Shown in pieces: positions 34,799-46,303 of a stretch of DNA of 64,000 nucleotides (the first letter of the stretch is position 1; every line of letters begins with the position of its first letter). Where the stretch lies: positions 186,001 to 250,000 of the forward strand of contig NZ_LQBO01000001.1 of NCBI RefSeq assembly GCF_001507555.1, read 5' to 3'. A program made the position numbers and the translations under genes. This DNA is from Thiomicrospira sp. XS5. Lineage in GTDB: Bacteria > Pseudomonadota > Gammaproteobacteria > Thiomicrospirales > Thiomicrospiraceae. The notes under the pieces are model-generated. The model worked only from the letters and a program-made list of their open reading frames with translations. It did no database searches and was not told where the DNA came from.

Positions 34799-35653
34799 AT
34801 GACAAATCAACTGATTCCGTTCGCGAATAATCTTACTCCTGGCCAGAACATTGAAAGTTATCTCAAAACGGTTCAAACCATGCCGCAATTGACGGCTGAG
34901 GAAGAGAAAACACTCGCGGAAAAGCTGTATTACCAAGAAGACTTGGCGGCGGCACGCCAACTGATTTTATCGTCCCTGCGTTATGTGGTGCCGATTGCCC
35001 GCTCCTACCGGGGCTATGGCTTACCATTAGGTGACATTATTCAAGAAGGAAATATTGGCTTGATGAAAGCGGTGAAACGCTTTAATCCGGCTGAGAATGT
35101 TCGCTTAATGACCTTTGCCGTGCATTGGGTGCGCGCGGAAATCAACGAATACGTGATTCGAAACTGGCGTATCGTCAAAACCGCCACCACCAAAGCACAG
35201 CGCAAATTGTTCTTTAAACTGCGCAGCACGAAAAAATCGCTGGAATGGTTCGGTGATAAAGACGCCGATGCCGTGGCGGAAGAACTGGGCGTGACCCGTA
35301 AAGACGTACTGGAAATGGAAACCCGTTTGTACGGGCAGGACATGTCCGTTGACTTGCCGTCCGACGATGATGAGTCGCCGTCTAAAAGCTATCCTGTCCT
35401 AATCAGCCCGGAACTGGATCCGGAAACCCAGTTGGTAAATGAGTCGCAAGCCGACTATGAACTGGGGCAGATGAAACAGGCCTTGCTGGGCTTGGATGAG
35501 CGTAGCCGCGACATTCTGCAACAACGCTGGTTAAGTGAAAGCAAAACCGGCCTAAAAGAATTGTCGGAAAAATACGGCGTGTCCATGGAACGCATCCGCC
35601 AAATCGAACAACAGGCGATGAAAAAGCTGCGCTCCAATATGGTCTTCGGCTAA
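34799..35653 (+). CDS. rpoH: RNA polymerase sigma-32 (heat-shock) factor
   Basis: 284 residues. Region 2 contains DIIQEGNIGLMKAVKRFNP and FAVHWVRAEINEYV; the RpoH-specific box QRKLFFKLR follows; region 4 ends in GVSMERIRQIEQQAMKKLR. AAGGAGA is well placed before the ATG. It directs heat-shock transcription. A strong terminator shared with the convergent mutarotase gene follows. Confidence 0.97.
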   Translation: MTNQLIPFANNLTPGQNIESYLKTVQTMPQLTAEEEKTLAEKLYYQEDLAAARQLILSSLRYVVPIARSYRGYGLPLGDIIQEGNIGLMKAVKRFNPAENVRLMTFAVHWVRAEINEYVIRNWRIVKTATTKAQRKLFFKLRSTKKSLEWFGDKDADAVAEELGVTRKDVLEMETRLYGQDMSVDLPSDDDESPSKSYPVLISPELDPETQLVNESQADYELGQMKQALLGLDERSRDILQQRWLSESKTGLKELSEKYGVSMERIRQIEQQAMKKLRSNMVFG

Positions 35654-35676
35654 ATTCACTTCAGACTTCACAAACC

Positions 35677-35705
35677 AAAACGGCGCTTTTCAGCGCCGTT
35701 TTTTA
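35677..35705. terminator. Bidirectional terminator between rpoH and mutarotase
   Basis: AAAACGGCGCT and AGCGCCGTTTT form an 11-bp stem around TTTC; the T run serves rpoH and the A run serves the convergent gene on the other strand. Confidence 0.9.
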
Positions 35706-35750
35706 TGTCCGTTCCATATCCTGTTTCTGAATGAATTTCGGGTCAATCGC

Positions 35751-36680
35751 TCAACTTGACCCAAGCGAATACGACTGTTCGGTCAGCACCATGCGAAAGG
35801 CGTGTTCCGAACCCGGAGGCACGGTTACCGCATTCTGCAGCACATTACCGGCTTCCACACACAGCATTTTCGGCCAGGCCTGGTCGTCCATGTCAGCAAA
35901 ACCTTTGATGATTTCCGGCCCCGGATTCCACACCACCGACGACACGGCCGATTCCTTTTCGATACAAAGACAGCGACCATAGCCCAAATCCCGAATGACC
36001 ACTGGTTCTGCTTGATCAATGAAGACTGAATCAATCGGCGGGTGAATTTTGAGCGGCGCGGTTTGAAAATAGCTTTCGGCATAGGTCAGTTTGTCGAAAC
36101 ACTCACTGCCCTGTAGTCCGTCGACCACAACCTCCGGCGCATTCGACACCGAAAAATAAGTATGCAGCGCTTCGGTAATGTCCACCGGCTGGTCGCTTTG
36201 GTTATGCGTGGTAAGAACCACTTCCAGTGACTCACCAATGGTGACTTTCAACTGTAACTTAAAGGCGTGAGGCCATAACGCGAGCGTTTCCGGAGTGGAT
36301 ACGGTGGTCAGCACCAGCTCGGTTTGTGTCGGCGACACGGCGGAGACCGACGTCAGATCCCAGACTTGGTTTCGCACGAACCCGTGAGCGGGCAACCCCG
36401 GTTTATCGGCCGGCCCAAACCACGGCCAGCAAACCGGAATACCGCCGCGAACCGGCTTTTCACCCGTGTAAATCGCCGCTTCCGATACCCAAAGCCAATC
36501 TTGTTGGGAGCTTGCTTCCGACAAGGGCGTGAAGCTCAGCACACTGGCGCCATGCGTCGTCAACAAGGCGCTTGCGGCCGCATTTGTCACTTTCACCATC
36601 ACCAAACCGTCTCGGCGGCAAAAGCGTACGCCTTCCACGGAAAACGTTTTTTGCAATGCTTCGACACTCTGCATGGTCAC
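35751..36680 (-). CDS. D-hexose-6-phosphate mutarotase (YeaD-like aldose 1-epimerase)
   Basis: 309 residues of the galactose-mutarotase-like fold. Features: RGGIPVCWPWFGP near residue 80, LPAHGFVRNQVWDL, ITEALHTYFSVS with the catalytic His region, and VVWNPGPEIIKGFADM. It should interconvert anomers of hexose 6-phosphates. 32 bases downstream of aroB on the same strand, so perhaps co-transcribed. One CCAGGCCTGG copy is read as Gln-Ala-Trp. Confidence 0.88.
   Translation of the reverse strand: MTMQSVEALQKTFSVEGVRFCRRDGLVMVKVTNAAASALLTTHGASVLSFTPLSEASSQQDWLWVSEAAIYTGEKPVRGGIPVCWPWFGPADKPGLPAHGFVRNQVWDLTSVSAVSPTQTELVLTTVSTPETLALWPHAFKLQLKVTIGESLEVVLTTHNQSDQPVDITEALHTYFSVSNAPEVVVDGLQGSECFDKLTYAESYFQTAPLKIHPPIDSVFIDQAEPVVIRDLGYGRCLCIEKESAVSSVVWNPGPEIIKGFADMDDQAWPKMLCVEAGNVLQNAVTVPPGSEHAFRMVLTEQSYSLGSS
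35874..35883. repeat. CCAGGCCTGG in the mutarotase gene
   Basis: Exact copy, read DDQAWP on the minus strand. The next exact copy to the right is 16.6 kb away. Confidence 0.9.
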
Positions 36681-36712
36681 TCCTTAAGACGGTTAGGAAA
36701 GGTCTGATTGAT

Positions 36713-37795
36713 TCAACGGTACTCGGCCAGGGTTCTTTCCAAAAGTGCCGGCGGATAATCACCGGTGACATACGCCTGCCCAATCGCTTTCAGCAACACC
36801 AGACGGATTTTGCCGGCTTGGACTTTTTTGTCACCAGCCATTAATGCCAAAAAGCGTTCATTGGGCATGTCATCGATTGACGGCGGCAACACCGGCAAGC
36901 GGGCGGCACTTAAAATCGCCGCGGCACGTTCCTGGTCGGCTTGGGTCAAATTGCCCATCAACTTGGACATGTAAATCGCCTGCATCATCCCGGCACTCAC
37001 GCCTTCGCCGTGCAGCCAGACGCCGTAACCCATGCCGGCCTCGATGGCGTGGCCGAACGTGTGCCCTAAATTAAACAGCGCCCGCAATCCGGCTTCTTTT
37101 TCATCCTTGGCGACAATGTCCGCTTTGTTCTGGCAGGAGCGCTCAATGGCTTCCGCCAAAACATCGGCTTTGCGATCCAGCAGGCCCGGTAGATTTTGCT
37201 CCAACCACTCAAAGAACGGATAATCGACAATCAGACCGTACTTGATGACTTCCGCCAAACCGGCGGACAGTTCGCGATCTTCCAAGGTGTTCAAGGTATC
37301 GGTATCGATGACCACACACTCGGGCTGATGAAACGCGCCGATCATGTTTTTGCCCTGCGGATGGTTCACCCCGGTTTTACCGCCAACCGAAGAGTCCACC
37401 TGAGACAACAATGTGGTCGGCATTTGAATGAAGTTCACCCCGCGCTGATAGGCCGCCGCGGCAAATCCGGTCATATCCCCGATGACCCCGCCGCCCAACG
37501 CGACAAAGGTACACTTTCGGTCGAAATGATGTTCAATGGCCACGTCGAAAATGCGGTTCAAAATCTCCAGGTTTTTATACTGCTCGCCGTCCGGCAATAC
37601 CACTGTTTGCACATCGTAATCGGAAAAGGTTTGTTTGACCCGCTCCAAATACAACGGCGCCACCGTGGTATTGGAGACAATCAGCACTTGCGTGCCGGTC
37701 ACATAGGGTTGAATCAATTCGGGCTGGTCAATCAGGCCTTGACCGATGAAAATAGGGTAACTGCGATCCCCTAAATCGACTGTAAGAGTTTTCAA
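36713..37795 (-). CDS. aroB: 3-dehydroquinate synthase
   Basis: 360 residues, normal length. Features: the NAD site [46 protein letters not shown], and the metal ligands in [16 protein letters not shown] and [13 protein letters not shown]. Second step of the shikimate pathway. It follows aroK after 10 bases, the common aroK-aroB pairing. Confidence 0.97.
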   Translation of the reverse strand: MKTLTVDLGDRSYPIFIGQGLIDQPELIQPYVTGTQVLIVSNTTVAPLYLERVKQTFSDYDVQTVVLPDGEQYKNLEILNRIFDVAIEHHFDRKCTFVALGGGVIGDMTGFAAAAYQRGVNFIQMPTTLLSQVDSSVGGKTGVNHPQGKNMIGAFHQPECVVIDTDTLNTLEDRELSAGLAEVIKYGLIVDYPFFEWLEQNLPGLLDRKADVLAEAIERSCQNKADIVAKDEKEAGLRALFNLGHTFGHAIEAGMGYGVWLHGEGVSAGMMQAIYMSKLMGNLTQADQERAAAILSAARLPVLPPSIDDMPNERFLALMAGDKKVQAGKIRLVLLKAIGQAYVTGDYPPALLERTLAEYR

Positions 37796-37805
37796 TTGCT
37801 CATCC

Positions 37806-38330
37806 TTAAATCACTTGCTGTTGCTGAAGGCGGTCGACAATCTGCTTCACCACGCGATGCACCGAAACCTGTTCGGTTTCAACCACCAAATCGGCCACTT
37901 CTTCATACAAGGGGCCACGCTCCTCGATGACTTGACGCAACACCGCCTTCGGGTCTTCGGTTTGCAATAACGGACGGTTGCGGTCGTGGCGCGTTCGCTG
38001 CACCAAGGCTTCCACCGACGACTTCAAATACACCACGAACCCGCGTGTGCGCAGATGCTTGCGATTTTCCGTCATCAGCACCGCACCGCCACCGGTCGCC
38101 AGCACGATTTCCGGCCGCTGCGTCAACTCGTCAATCACGCCGGCCTCTCGCGCCCGAAAACCGGACTCGCCTTCGATATCGAAAATCATCGGAATGGTGG
38201 CGCCGGTTTTCGCTTCGATTTCATGATCGCTGTCGACGAATTCATAACGGAGCTTTTCCGCCAGAAAACGACCGACCGTCGACTTGCCCGCACCCATCGG
38301 ACCCACTAAAAAAATACTTTTATTTTGCAT
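37806..38330 (-). CDS. aroK: Shikimate kinase
   Basis: 174 residues. The P-loop is [15 protein letters not shown]; the DSDHEIE motif and [13 protein letters not shown] supply shikimate contacts, and VLATGGGAV is the Walker-B-like stretch. It phosphorylates shikimate. First gene of aroK-aroB, divergent from gmk. Confidence 0.97.
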   Translation of the reverse strand: MQNKSIFLVGPMGAGKSTVGRFLAEKLRYEFVDSDHEIEAKTGATIPMIFDIEGESGFRAREAGVIDELTQRPEIVLATGGGAVLMTENRKHLRTRGFVVYLKSSVEALVQRTRHDRNRPLLQTEDPKAVLRQVIEERGPLYEEVADLVVETEQVSVHRVVKQIVDRLQQQQVI

Positions 38331-38372
38331 ATTTCTTATTGTAGCCTAATCGCAACAAATTTAGGTAAACTC

Positions 38373-38381
38373 TGTTAAAAT
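38373..38381 (+). promoter_or_regulatory. Extended -10 promoter of gmk
   Basis: TGTTAAAAT, 116 bases before the gmk start. The same extended form TGnTAAAAT is seen before ridA and recG. Confidence 0.5.
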
Positions 38382-38496
38382 GTCGTGTCTAAAATAAGCG
38401 ATGCTGCCAATACGCTTACCGAATCAAGCGCCTTATCCGTCCAGCATCCTTTTCAGAACGATTGCAACAGACGAGACGCTAAGGAATCAAACTCTT

Positions 38497-40315
<1,819 letters not shown>

Positions 40316-40323
40316 ACGCTTAA

Positions 40324-41424
<1,101 letters not shown>

Positions 41425-41492
41425 CCTTCGAACCTGTCGCCTAACAGGCTCGCTTGCATGAAAGCGGGCCGTTTCAAGGACCCGAATTTTCT

Positions 41493-42239
41493 ATGAAAAC
41501 CTATGTTTTTATTCCCGCACGCTACGGCTCATCTCGCCTGCCGGGCAAACCCCTAAAACCCATTAACGGCCAACCGATGATTCAACACGTTTTCGAGCGT
41601 ATTTCGAAAGCGCGCGGCATCGAAGCGGTGTACGTCGCCACCGATGACGAACGCATCAAAACGGTTGTGGAAGGGTTTGGTGGCCAAGTCGTCATGACCC
41701 CACCGGAGGCCGAATCGGGCACAGACCGTATCGCCCAAGCCGCCAAAGAAGTCGGGTTAAGCGATGACGACTTGATCGTCAATGTGCAAGGCGATCAACC
41801 CCTGGTCAACCAAGGGTCGATTGAAGCGGTTATCGCACCGTTCAAGGCCGACGACTATGACGGCTCCTTTGAAATGAGCACTCTGTCTTTCAAGATTGTC
41901 AATGAGGCCGAAATCACCAGCCCGAAAGACGTCAAGCTCGTCACCGACGTCAATGGTTTCGCGTTGTATTTTTCGCGTGCCACCATCCCGCATGGTCGCG
42001 ACTACTGGGACCACGATTCCTTCAAACACCTCGGCGTTTACGCTTACACCAAACGGTTTGTCGATACCTTTAACGCCTTACCAATGGGGCGCTTGGAAGA
42101 CATCGAAAAGCTGGAGCAGTTACGCGCGCTGGAGTTTGGGTATAAAATTAAAGTGGTCGAAAGCCAATGGGATTCCCCTGAAGTGGACTTACCCGGTGAT
42201 ATCGAAATCATGGAAGCCCTACTCAACGCTGGCCATTAA
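41493..42239 (+). CDS. kdsB: 3-deoxy-manno-octulosonate cytidylyltransferase (may use 8-amino-Kdo)
   Basis: 248 residues from the ATG at 41493 (AAGGA upstream). Features: [41 protein letters not shown] and [13 protein letters not shown]. It activates Kdo to CMP-Kdo. Its place after kdnAB suggests the natural substrate here is 8-amino-Kdo, as reported for the Shewanella enzyme. Confidence 0.93.
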   Translation: MKTYVFIPARYGSSRLPGKPLKPINGQPMIQHVFERISKARGIEAVYVATDDERIKTVVEGFGGQVVMTPPEAESGTDRIAQAAKEVGLSDDDLIVNVQGDQPLVNQGSIEAVIAPFKADDYDGSFEMSTLSFKIVNEAEITSPKDVKLVTDVNGFALYFSRATIPHGRDYWDHDSFKHLGVYAYTKRFVDTFNALPMGRLEDIEKLEQLRALEFGYKIKVVESQWDSPEVDLPGDIEIMEALLNAGH

Positions 42240-42273
42240 GGCCCGCCCATTTAAGCTCTAAGACGCCTTCAAG

Positions 42274-43515
42274 ATGTTGTATCAAGTTCTGATTCGCCTG
42301 CTCAGCCCACTGGTTTTCATGATTACGATCCTGGAAGCCATCAAACGTCACGGCGGTTGGCGCTATTTTGCACAACGTCTAGGCCTTTCATCTCCACAGC
42401 CTGCCAAGCCGGGTTACCTCTGGGTTCATTGTGCGTCAGTCGGCGAAGTCAAAGCAGCCGAAGCCTTGATACGCCGCCTACAGCCAGACGAAAACCTGCT
42501 CGTTACCACCAATACCCCCACCGGCGCGGAATTGGTCGAAAACCTATTCCATCACACGGTACGGCATCATTATCTGCCATTGGATTACCCTTACGCCCTC
42601 CGACGATTCTTAAACAATCAAAAGCCCAAATCACTTTGGGTCGTGGAGACCGAAATTTGGCCTAACTTATACCGCTTGGCCCATAACGCTGGCGTTCCGA
42701 TTCAGTTGATCAATGCCCGCTTGTCGGTCAAAACCCTCAACAGTCCAGATTGGCTCAAACGCCTCTATCGTGAAACGCTCAGCTATGTAGAAACCATTTA
42801 TGCGCGTAACGCTTCTGAGGCAGCACGTTTTCGTACCCTCGGTGCGGAAACAGGCAAAATCATTGTACTGGGCAATCTCAAGTATGCCGGTTTAACCCCA
42901 CAACCGGATTTCCCAAACCCCATTGCTCCAATCGCCCCACCCCCAGCCGACTATGTGCTCGCCGCGTCGACCCACGCAGGCGAAGAAGAGGCACTGGTAC
43001 AACTCTGGCAAGCCTTAAAGCGCCCGGAACTCTTGGTCATTGTTCCCAGGCACCCAAGGCGGCGAAACCGGATTTTAAAGGCGTTAGCCCCCCAACGCAC
43101 ACAAGTGGCCGTATTGAGCTTAAACGAACCTCTTACACCGAATACTCAGTTTTATCTTTATGACCGAATCGGTGCCTTGATACCGCTCTATCAACACGCC
43201 AAACTGGTGATTATGGGCGGAGCCTTCACCCCCAAAGGCGGGCACAATGTATTGGAACCGGCATCGGTAAAAGCCTGCATTTTGACCGGGCCTGACATGT
43301 CCGACTTTGAGGAAGAAACCCAAGAACTTCTGGATCACGGCGGCTTAATTCAATTATCTCAACTAAACGATTTGTATCAACGGCTGCCGCCCTTATTGAG
43401 CGATGCCGAAAAACGCCAAACAATGGGCCAAGCCGCTTTTGACGTCATTCAACAAAAAAGTCATATTCTCGACGACTATTTAGCCCACCTTCGCCCCCGA
43501 CAATCGAACAAATAA
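42274..43515 (+). CDS. waaA: Kdo transferase
   Basis: 413 residues. The N-terminal domain contains the catalytic Glu in WVHCASVGEVKAAEALI, followed by VTTNTPTGAELV and WVVETEIWPNLY; the C-terminal domain has VPRHPRRRNRIL and GGAFTPKGGHNVLEPA. It transfers Kdo (here probably 8-amino-Kdo) to lipid IVA at the inner membrane. Last gene of the inserted lipopolysaccharide block. Confidence 0.95.
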   Translation: MLYQVLIRLLSPLVFMITILEAIKRHGGWRYFAQRLGLSSPQPAKPGYLWVHCASVGEVKAAEALIRRLQPDENLLVTTNTPTGAELVENLFHHTVRHHYLPLDYPYALRRFLNNQKPKSLWVVETEIWPNLYRLAHNAGVPIQLINARLSVKTLNSPDWLKRLYRETLSYVETIYARNASEAARFRTLGAETGKIIVLGNLKYAGLTPQPDFPNPIAPIAPPPADYVLAASTHAGEEEALVQLWQALKRPELLVIVPRHPRRRNRILKALAPQRTQVAVLSLNEPLTPNTQFYLYDRIGALIPLYQHAKLVIMGGAFTPKGGHNVLEPASVKACILTGPDMSDFEEETQELLDHGGLIQLSQLNDLYQRLPPLLSDAEKRQTMGQAAFDVIQQKSHILDDYLAHLRPRQSNK

Positions 43516-43537
43516 CACCGCTTCTTCTTAATACTTA

Positions 43538-43567
43538 TTGAAAGTCACTAAGGTTATTCGGTAAAAT
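43538..43567 (+). promoter_or_regulatory. Probable promoter of rpoZ-spoT
   Basis: TTGAAA (43538-43543), an 18-base spacer and TAAAAT (43562-43567), 36 bases before rpoZ. Confidence 0.5.
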
Positions 43568-43602
43568 ATTAATTTACTGAATTTTAAGGAAGAATATCGC
43601 TC

Positions 43603-43827
43603 ATGGCACGCGTTACTGTAGAAGATTGTTTAGATCAAGTTGAAAACCGTTTTGAATTGGTAATCCTAGGCGCCAAGCGCGCTCGTCAATTGTCTAACGG
43701 CGCTGAACCGACCTTAGACTGGGATAAAGATAAGCCAACGGTTATGGCTTTGCGCGAATTGGCGGAAAACACCATCAATAAAGACGTGGTAATGTCCGAT
43801 CCAGATACCCCTCCATACTTCGCGTAA
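43603..43827 (+). CDS. rpoZ: RNA polymerase omega subunit
   Basis: 74 residues. Features: [29 protein letters not shown] and ALRELAE. It stabilises beta-prime and forms part of a ppGpp site, and is followed within 25 bases by spoT as in most gammaproteobacteria. Confidence 0.97.
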   Translation: MARVTVEDCLDQVENRFELVILGAKRARQLSNGAEPTLDWDKDKPTVMALRELAENTINKDVVMSDPDTPPYFA

Positions 43828-43850
43828 TCACAGGAGCCCCTATATAATTT

Positions 43851-46013
43851 ATGCCCACCCCAACTTCACTTGACGGCTTGATTGAGAAAGCATCGGTCTA
43901 TCTCAAAAAAAAACACCTGAAACAACTCCGAGCCGCATTTGAATTTGGAGCGGAAGCTCACCAAGGCCAAACCCGAAAATCAGGCGGCGATTATATCTGG
44001 CACCCAGTGGCCGTCGCCGAAATCCTCGCGGAAATCCAGCTGGATCACGAAAGCCTGATCGCTGCCATCCTGCACGACGTCATTGAAGACACCCCCTTCA
44101 CCAAACAAGACATTATTGACCGCTTCGGTGAAAACGTCGCTGAAATAGTGGATGGCGTCACCAAACTCGGGAAACTCGAATTCGACAACCCGCAGGAAGC
44201 GCAAGCGGAAAACTTCCGTAAGATGGTATTGGCCATGGCACGCGACATTCGTGTCATCCTCATCAAACTCGCCGATCGCCTCCATAACATGCGCACCCTC
44301 GGCGTCATGCGCCCGGACAAACAACGCCGCATCGCTCGCGAAACCTTGGAAATCTATGCCCCCATCGCCGCTCGTCTAGGCATCAACGCCATTCGGATCG
44401 AACTTGAAGACCTGGGCTTCAAAGCCATGCACCCTTTCCGCTTCGCCGTGCTGGAAAACGCCGTGAAAAAAGCCCGCGGCAATCGCGCGGAAATTGTCGA
44501 GCAAATCAACGAAGCCATTACCCAACGACTGCAGGAAGACAATATTCCCGCCCACGTCATCGGCCGGGAAAAGCACTTATACAGCCTCTACAAAAAAATG
44601 AAGTATAAGCAGCTGAGTTTTGACGAGATTCTCGACATTTTCGCCTTCCGGGTTGTGGTCAACAGTGCCGACGAATGCTATCGAGTGCTCGGTTCCGTGC
44701 ATTCACTCTACAAACCGTTTCCTGGGCGTTTCAAAGATTACATCGCCATCCCCAAAGCCAATGGCTACCAATCGTTGCACACGGTGTTATTCGGCCCCTT
44801 CGGGGCCTACATTGAAATCCAGATTCGCACCAACGAAATGCACGAAGTCTCCGAGCACGGGATTGCGGCCCACTGGGTCTACAAACAGAACCTGGACGAT
44901 GAAAACGAAACCCATGGCGAGCGGCCACTTTCAGCCGTGGAAGTCCGTGCTCAAGAATGGGTTAAAAATTTGCTGGAAATCCAACAAGGGGCTGGTAACT
45001 CTTTAGACTTCCTGGAAAACGTCAAAATCGACCTTTTCCCAAATGTCATTTACGTCTTTACCCCGAAAGGTGACATCATCACTTTACCCGCCGGTGCCAC
45101 GGCGGTCGACTTTGCTTACGCAGTACACACCAATATCGGCCACGCCACCGTCGGCTGTCGAGTCGACAAGAAGCTCATTCCATTGCGCACCCATTTGGAA
45201 AGCGGCCAAACCGTGGAGATCATCCGCAGTAAAGAACTGCAACCGAACCCATCTTGGCTCCATTTTGTCACCACGGCAAAAGCCCGTTCGCAAATTCGTG
45301 CTTTCTTGAAAAACCAGCAATCCGAGTCCGCACAGGCTTTAGGAAAGCGCTTACTGGAAAAAGGCCTACGCAATTTCAATATGTCCTACAACGGGTTGAC
45401 CGATGCCATCCGAGAAGGCATTGTCATCGAACTGAAACTGGAAAGCTGGGATCATTTATTGGAAGAAATCGGTTTAGGCAAACGCTTGGCCAAACTGGTC
45501 GCCAAACAAATCCACGATGTGGTGCTCGGAAAAGAAGACTCCGTACTGCGCAACCCGGAATCCGATCAATCCATGCAGCCGCTGGTCATTACCGGTACAG
45601 AAGGCATGGCCGTCAATTACGCCGGCTGCTGTCACCCCATTCCCGGGGACGAAATCATCGGCTTCATCAGCGCCGAAAAAGGGCTGGTGATTCACCGCCA
45701 GGAATGCAAAAACGTCAAACACTTCAAAAACCATCCGGAAAAATGGCTGGATGTGAACTGGGAAGACAACATCACCCAAACATTTGATGTGGAGCTGCAA
45801 CTTGAGGTCCACAACCGACGTGGCGCCTTGGCGACGATTGCCAGCAACATCGCGGAAATGAAAACCGACATCGATCGTGTCCGCTCCGAGGACAAAGACG
45901 AAACCTATAGTTTGATGAATATCGTCATTCGCGTACGCACTCGCAAGCACTTGGCGGACGTCATGCGCAAACTCAAACGCCTCTCCATTGTCGAAAAAAT
46001 CCAACGCCTTTAA
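43851..46013 (+). CDS. spoT: Bifunctional (p)ppGpp synthase/hydrolase
   Basis: 720 residues. The hydrolase domain is intact (SGGDYIWHPVAVAEIL, HDVIEDTPF, LIKLADRLHNMRTL). The synthase region carries RFKDYIAIPKANGYQSLHT, the RxKD form of bifunctional enzymes. TGS (VYVFTPKGDIITLPAGATA), zinc-finger-like (YAGCCHPIPGDEI) and C-terminal ACT domains follow. It sets the stringent-response alarmone level. Confidence 0.97.
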   Translation: MPTPTSLDGLIEKASVYLKKKHLKQLRAAFEFGAEAHQGQTRKSGGDYIWHPVAVAEILAEIQLDHESLIAAILHDVIEDTPFTKQDIIDRFGENVAEIVDGVTKLGKLEFDNPQEAQAENFRKMVLAMARDIRVILIKLADRLHNMRTLGVMRPDKQRRIARETLEIYAPIAARLGINAIRIELEDLGFKAMHPFRFAVLENAVKKARGNRAEIVEQINEAITQRLQEDNIPAHVIGREKHLYSLYKKMKYKQLSFDEILDIFAFRVVVNSADECYRVLGSVHSLYKPFPGRFKDYIAIPKANGYQSLHTVLFGPFGAYIEIQIRTNEMHEVSEHGIAAHWVYKQNLDDENETHGERPLSAVEVRAQEWVKNLLEIQQGAGNSLDFLENVKIDLFPNVIYVFTPKGDIITLPAGATAVDFAYAVHTNIGHATVGCRVDKKLIPLRTHLESGQTVEIIRSKELQPNPSWLHFVTTAKARSQIRAFLKNQQSESAQALGKRLLEKGLRNFNMSYNGLTDAIREGIVIELKLESWDHLLEEIGLGKRLAKLVAKQIHDVVLGKEDSVLRNPESDQSMQPLVITGTEGMAVNYAGCCHPIPGDEIIGFISAEKGLVIHRQECKNVKHFKNHPEKWLDVNWEDNITQTFDVELQLEVHNRRGALATIASNIAEMKTDIDRVRSEDKDETYSLMNIVIRVRTRKHLADVMRKLKRLSIVEKIQRL

Positions 46014-46031
46014 TCCCACACCCAAAACAAG

Positions 46032-46051
46032 GTTAAATTAAGTAATTTAAC
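46032..46051. repeat. A+T-rich perfect inverted repeat after spoT
   Basis: GTTAAATTA and TAATTTAAC flank AG, 18 bases after the spoT stop. No T run follows, so it is either a weak terminator or a binding site. Confidence 0.45.
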
Positions 46052-46176
46052 GAAGCTTCTACGCACCAAAACAAATCAATTTTCACCTCAAAAAGTGCTC
46101 CCCATCCGTAGCACAACACACTGAAAAACCGTCAAAAATTGCATCTAACGCTTGTTTTAAAAGTAAAACCATAACA

Positions 46177-46192
46177 TGGCATTATTAATGCT
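46177..46192 (+). promoter_or_regulatory. Possible sigma-54 promoter of the tandem Cache gene
   Basis: TGGCATT (46177-46183), four bases, then ATGCT (46188-46192), with GG and GC 10 bases apart, 112 bases before the ATG. Less close to consensus than the fliS site. Confidence 0.45.
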
Positions 46193-46303
46193 TAAATTTC
46201 AGTAAATAATTATATATTGACCAACCACTTCAAACACATAACAAACGGTTGGCAGCCCGATTCGATCTGAACGAATAGATTTAAAAACTATGGAACGTAA
46301 CTC

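Noticed and set aside
45474-46025. A 183-codon frame antisense to spoT
   Set aside because: Shadow of the conserved ACT and zinc-finger region; no independent support.
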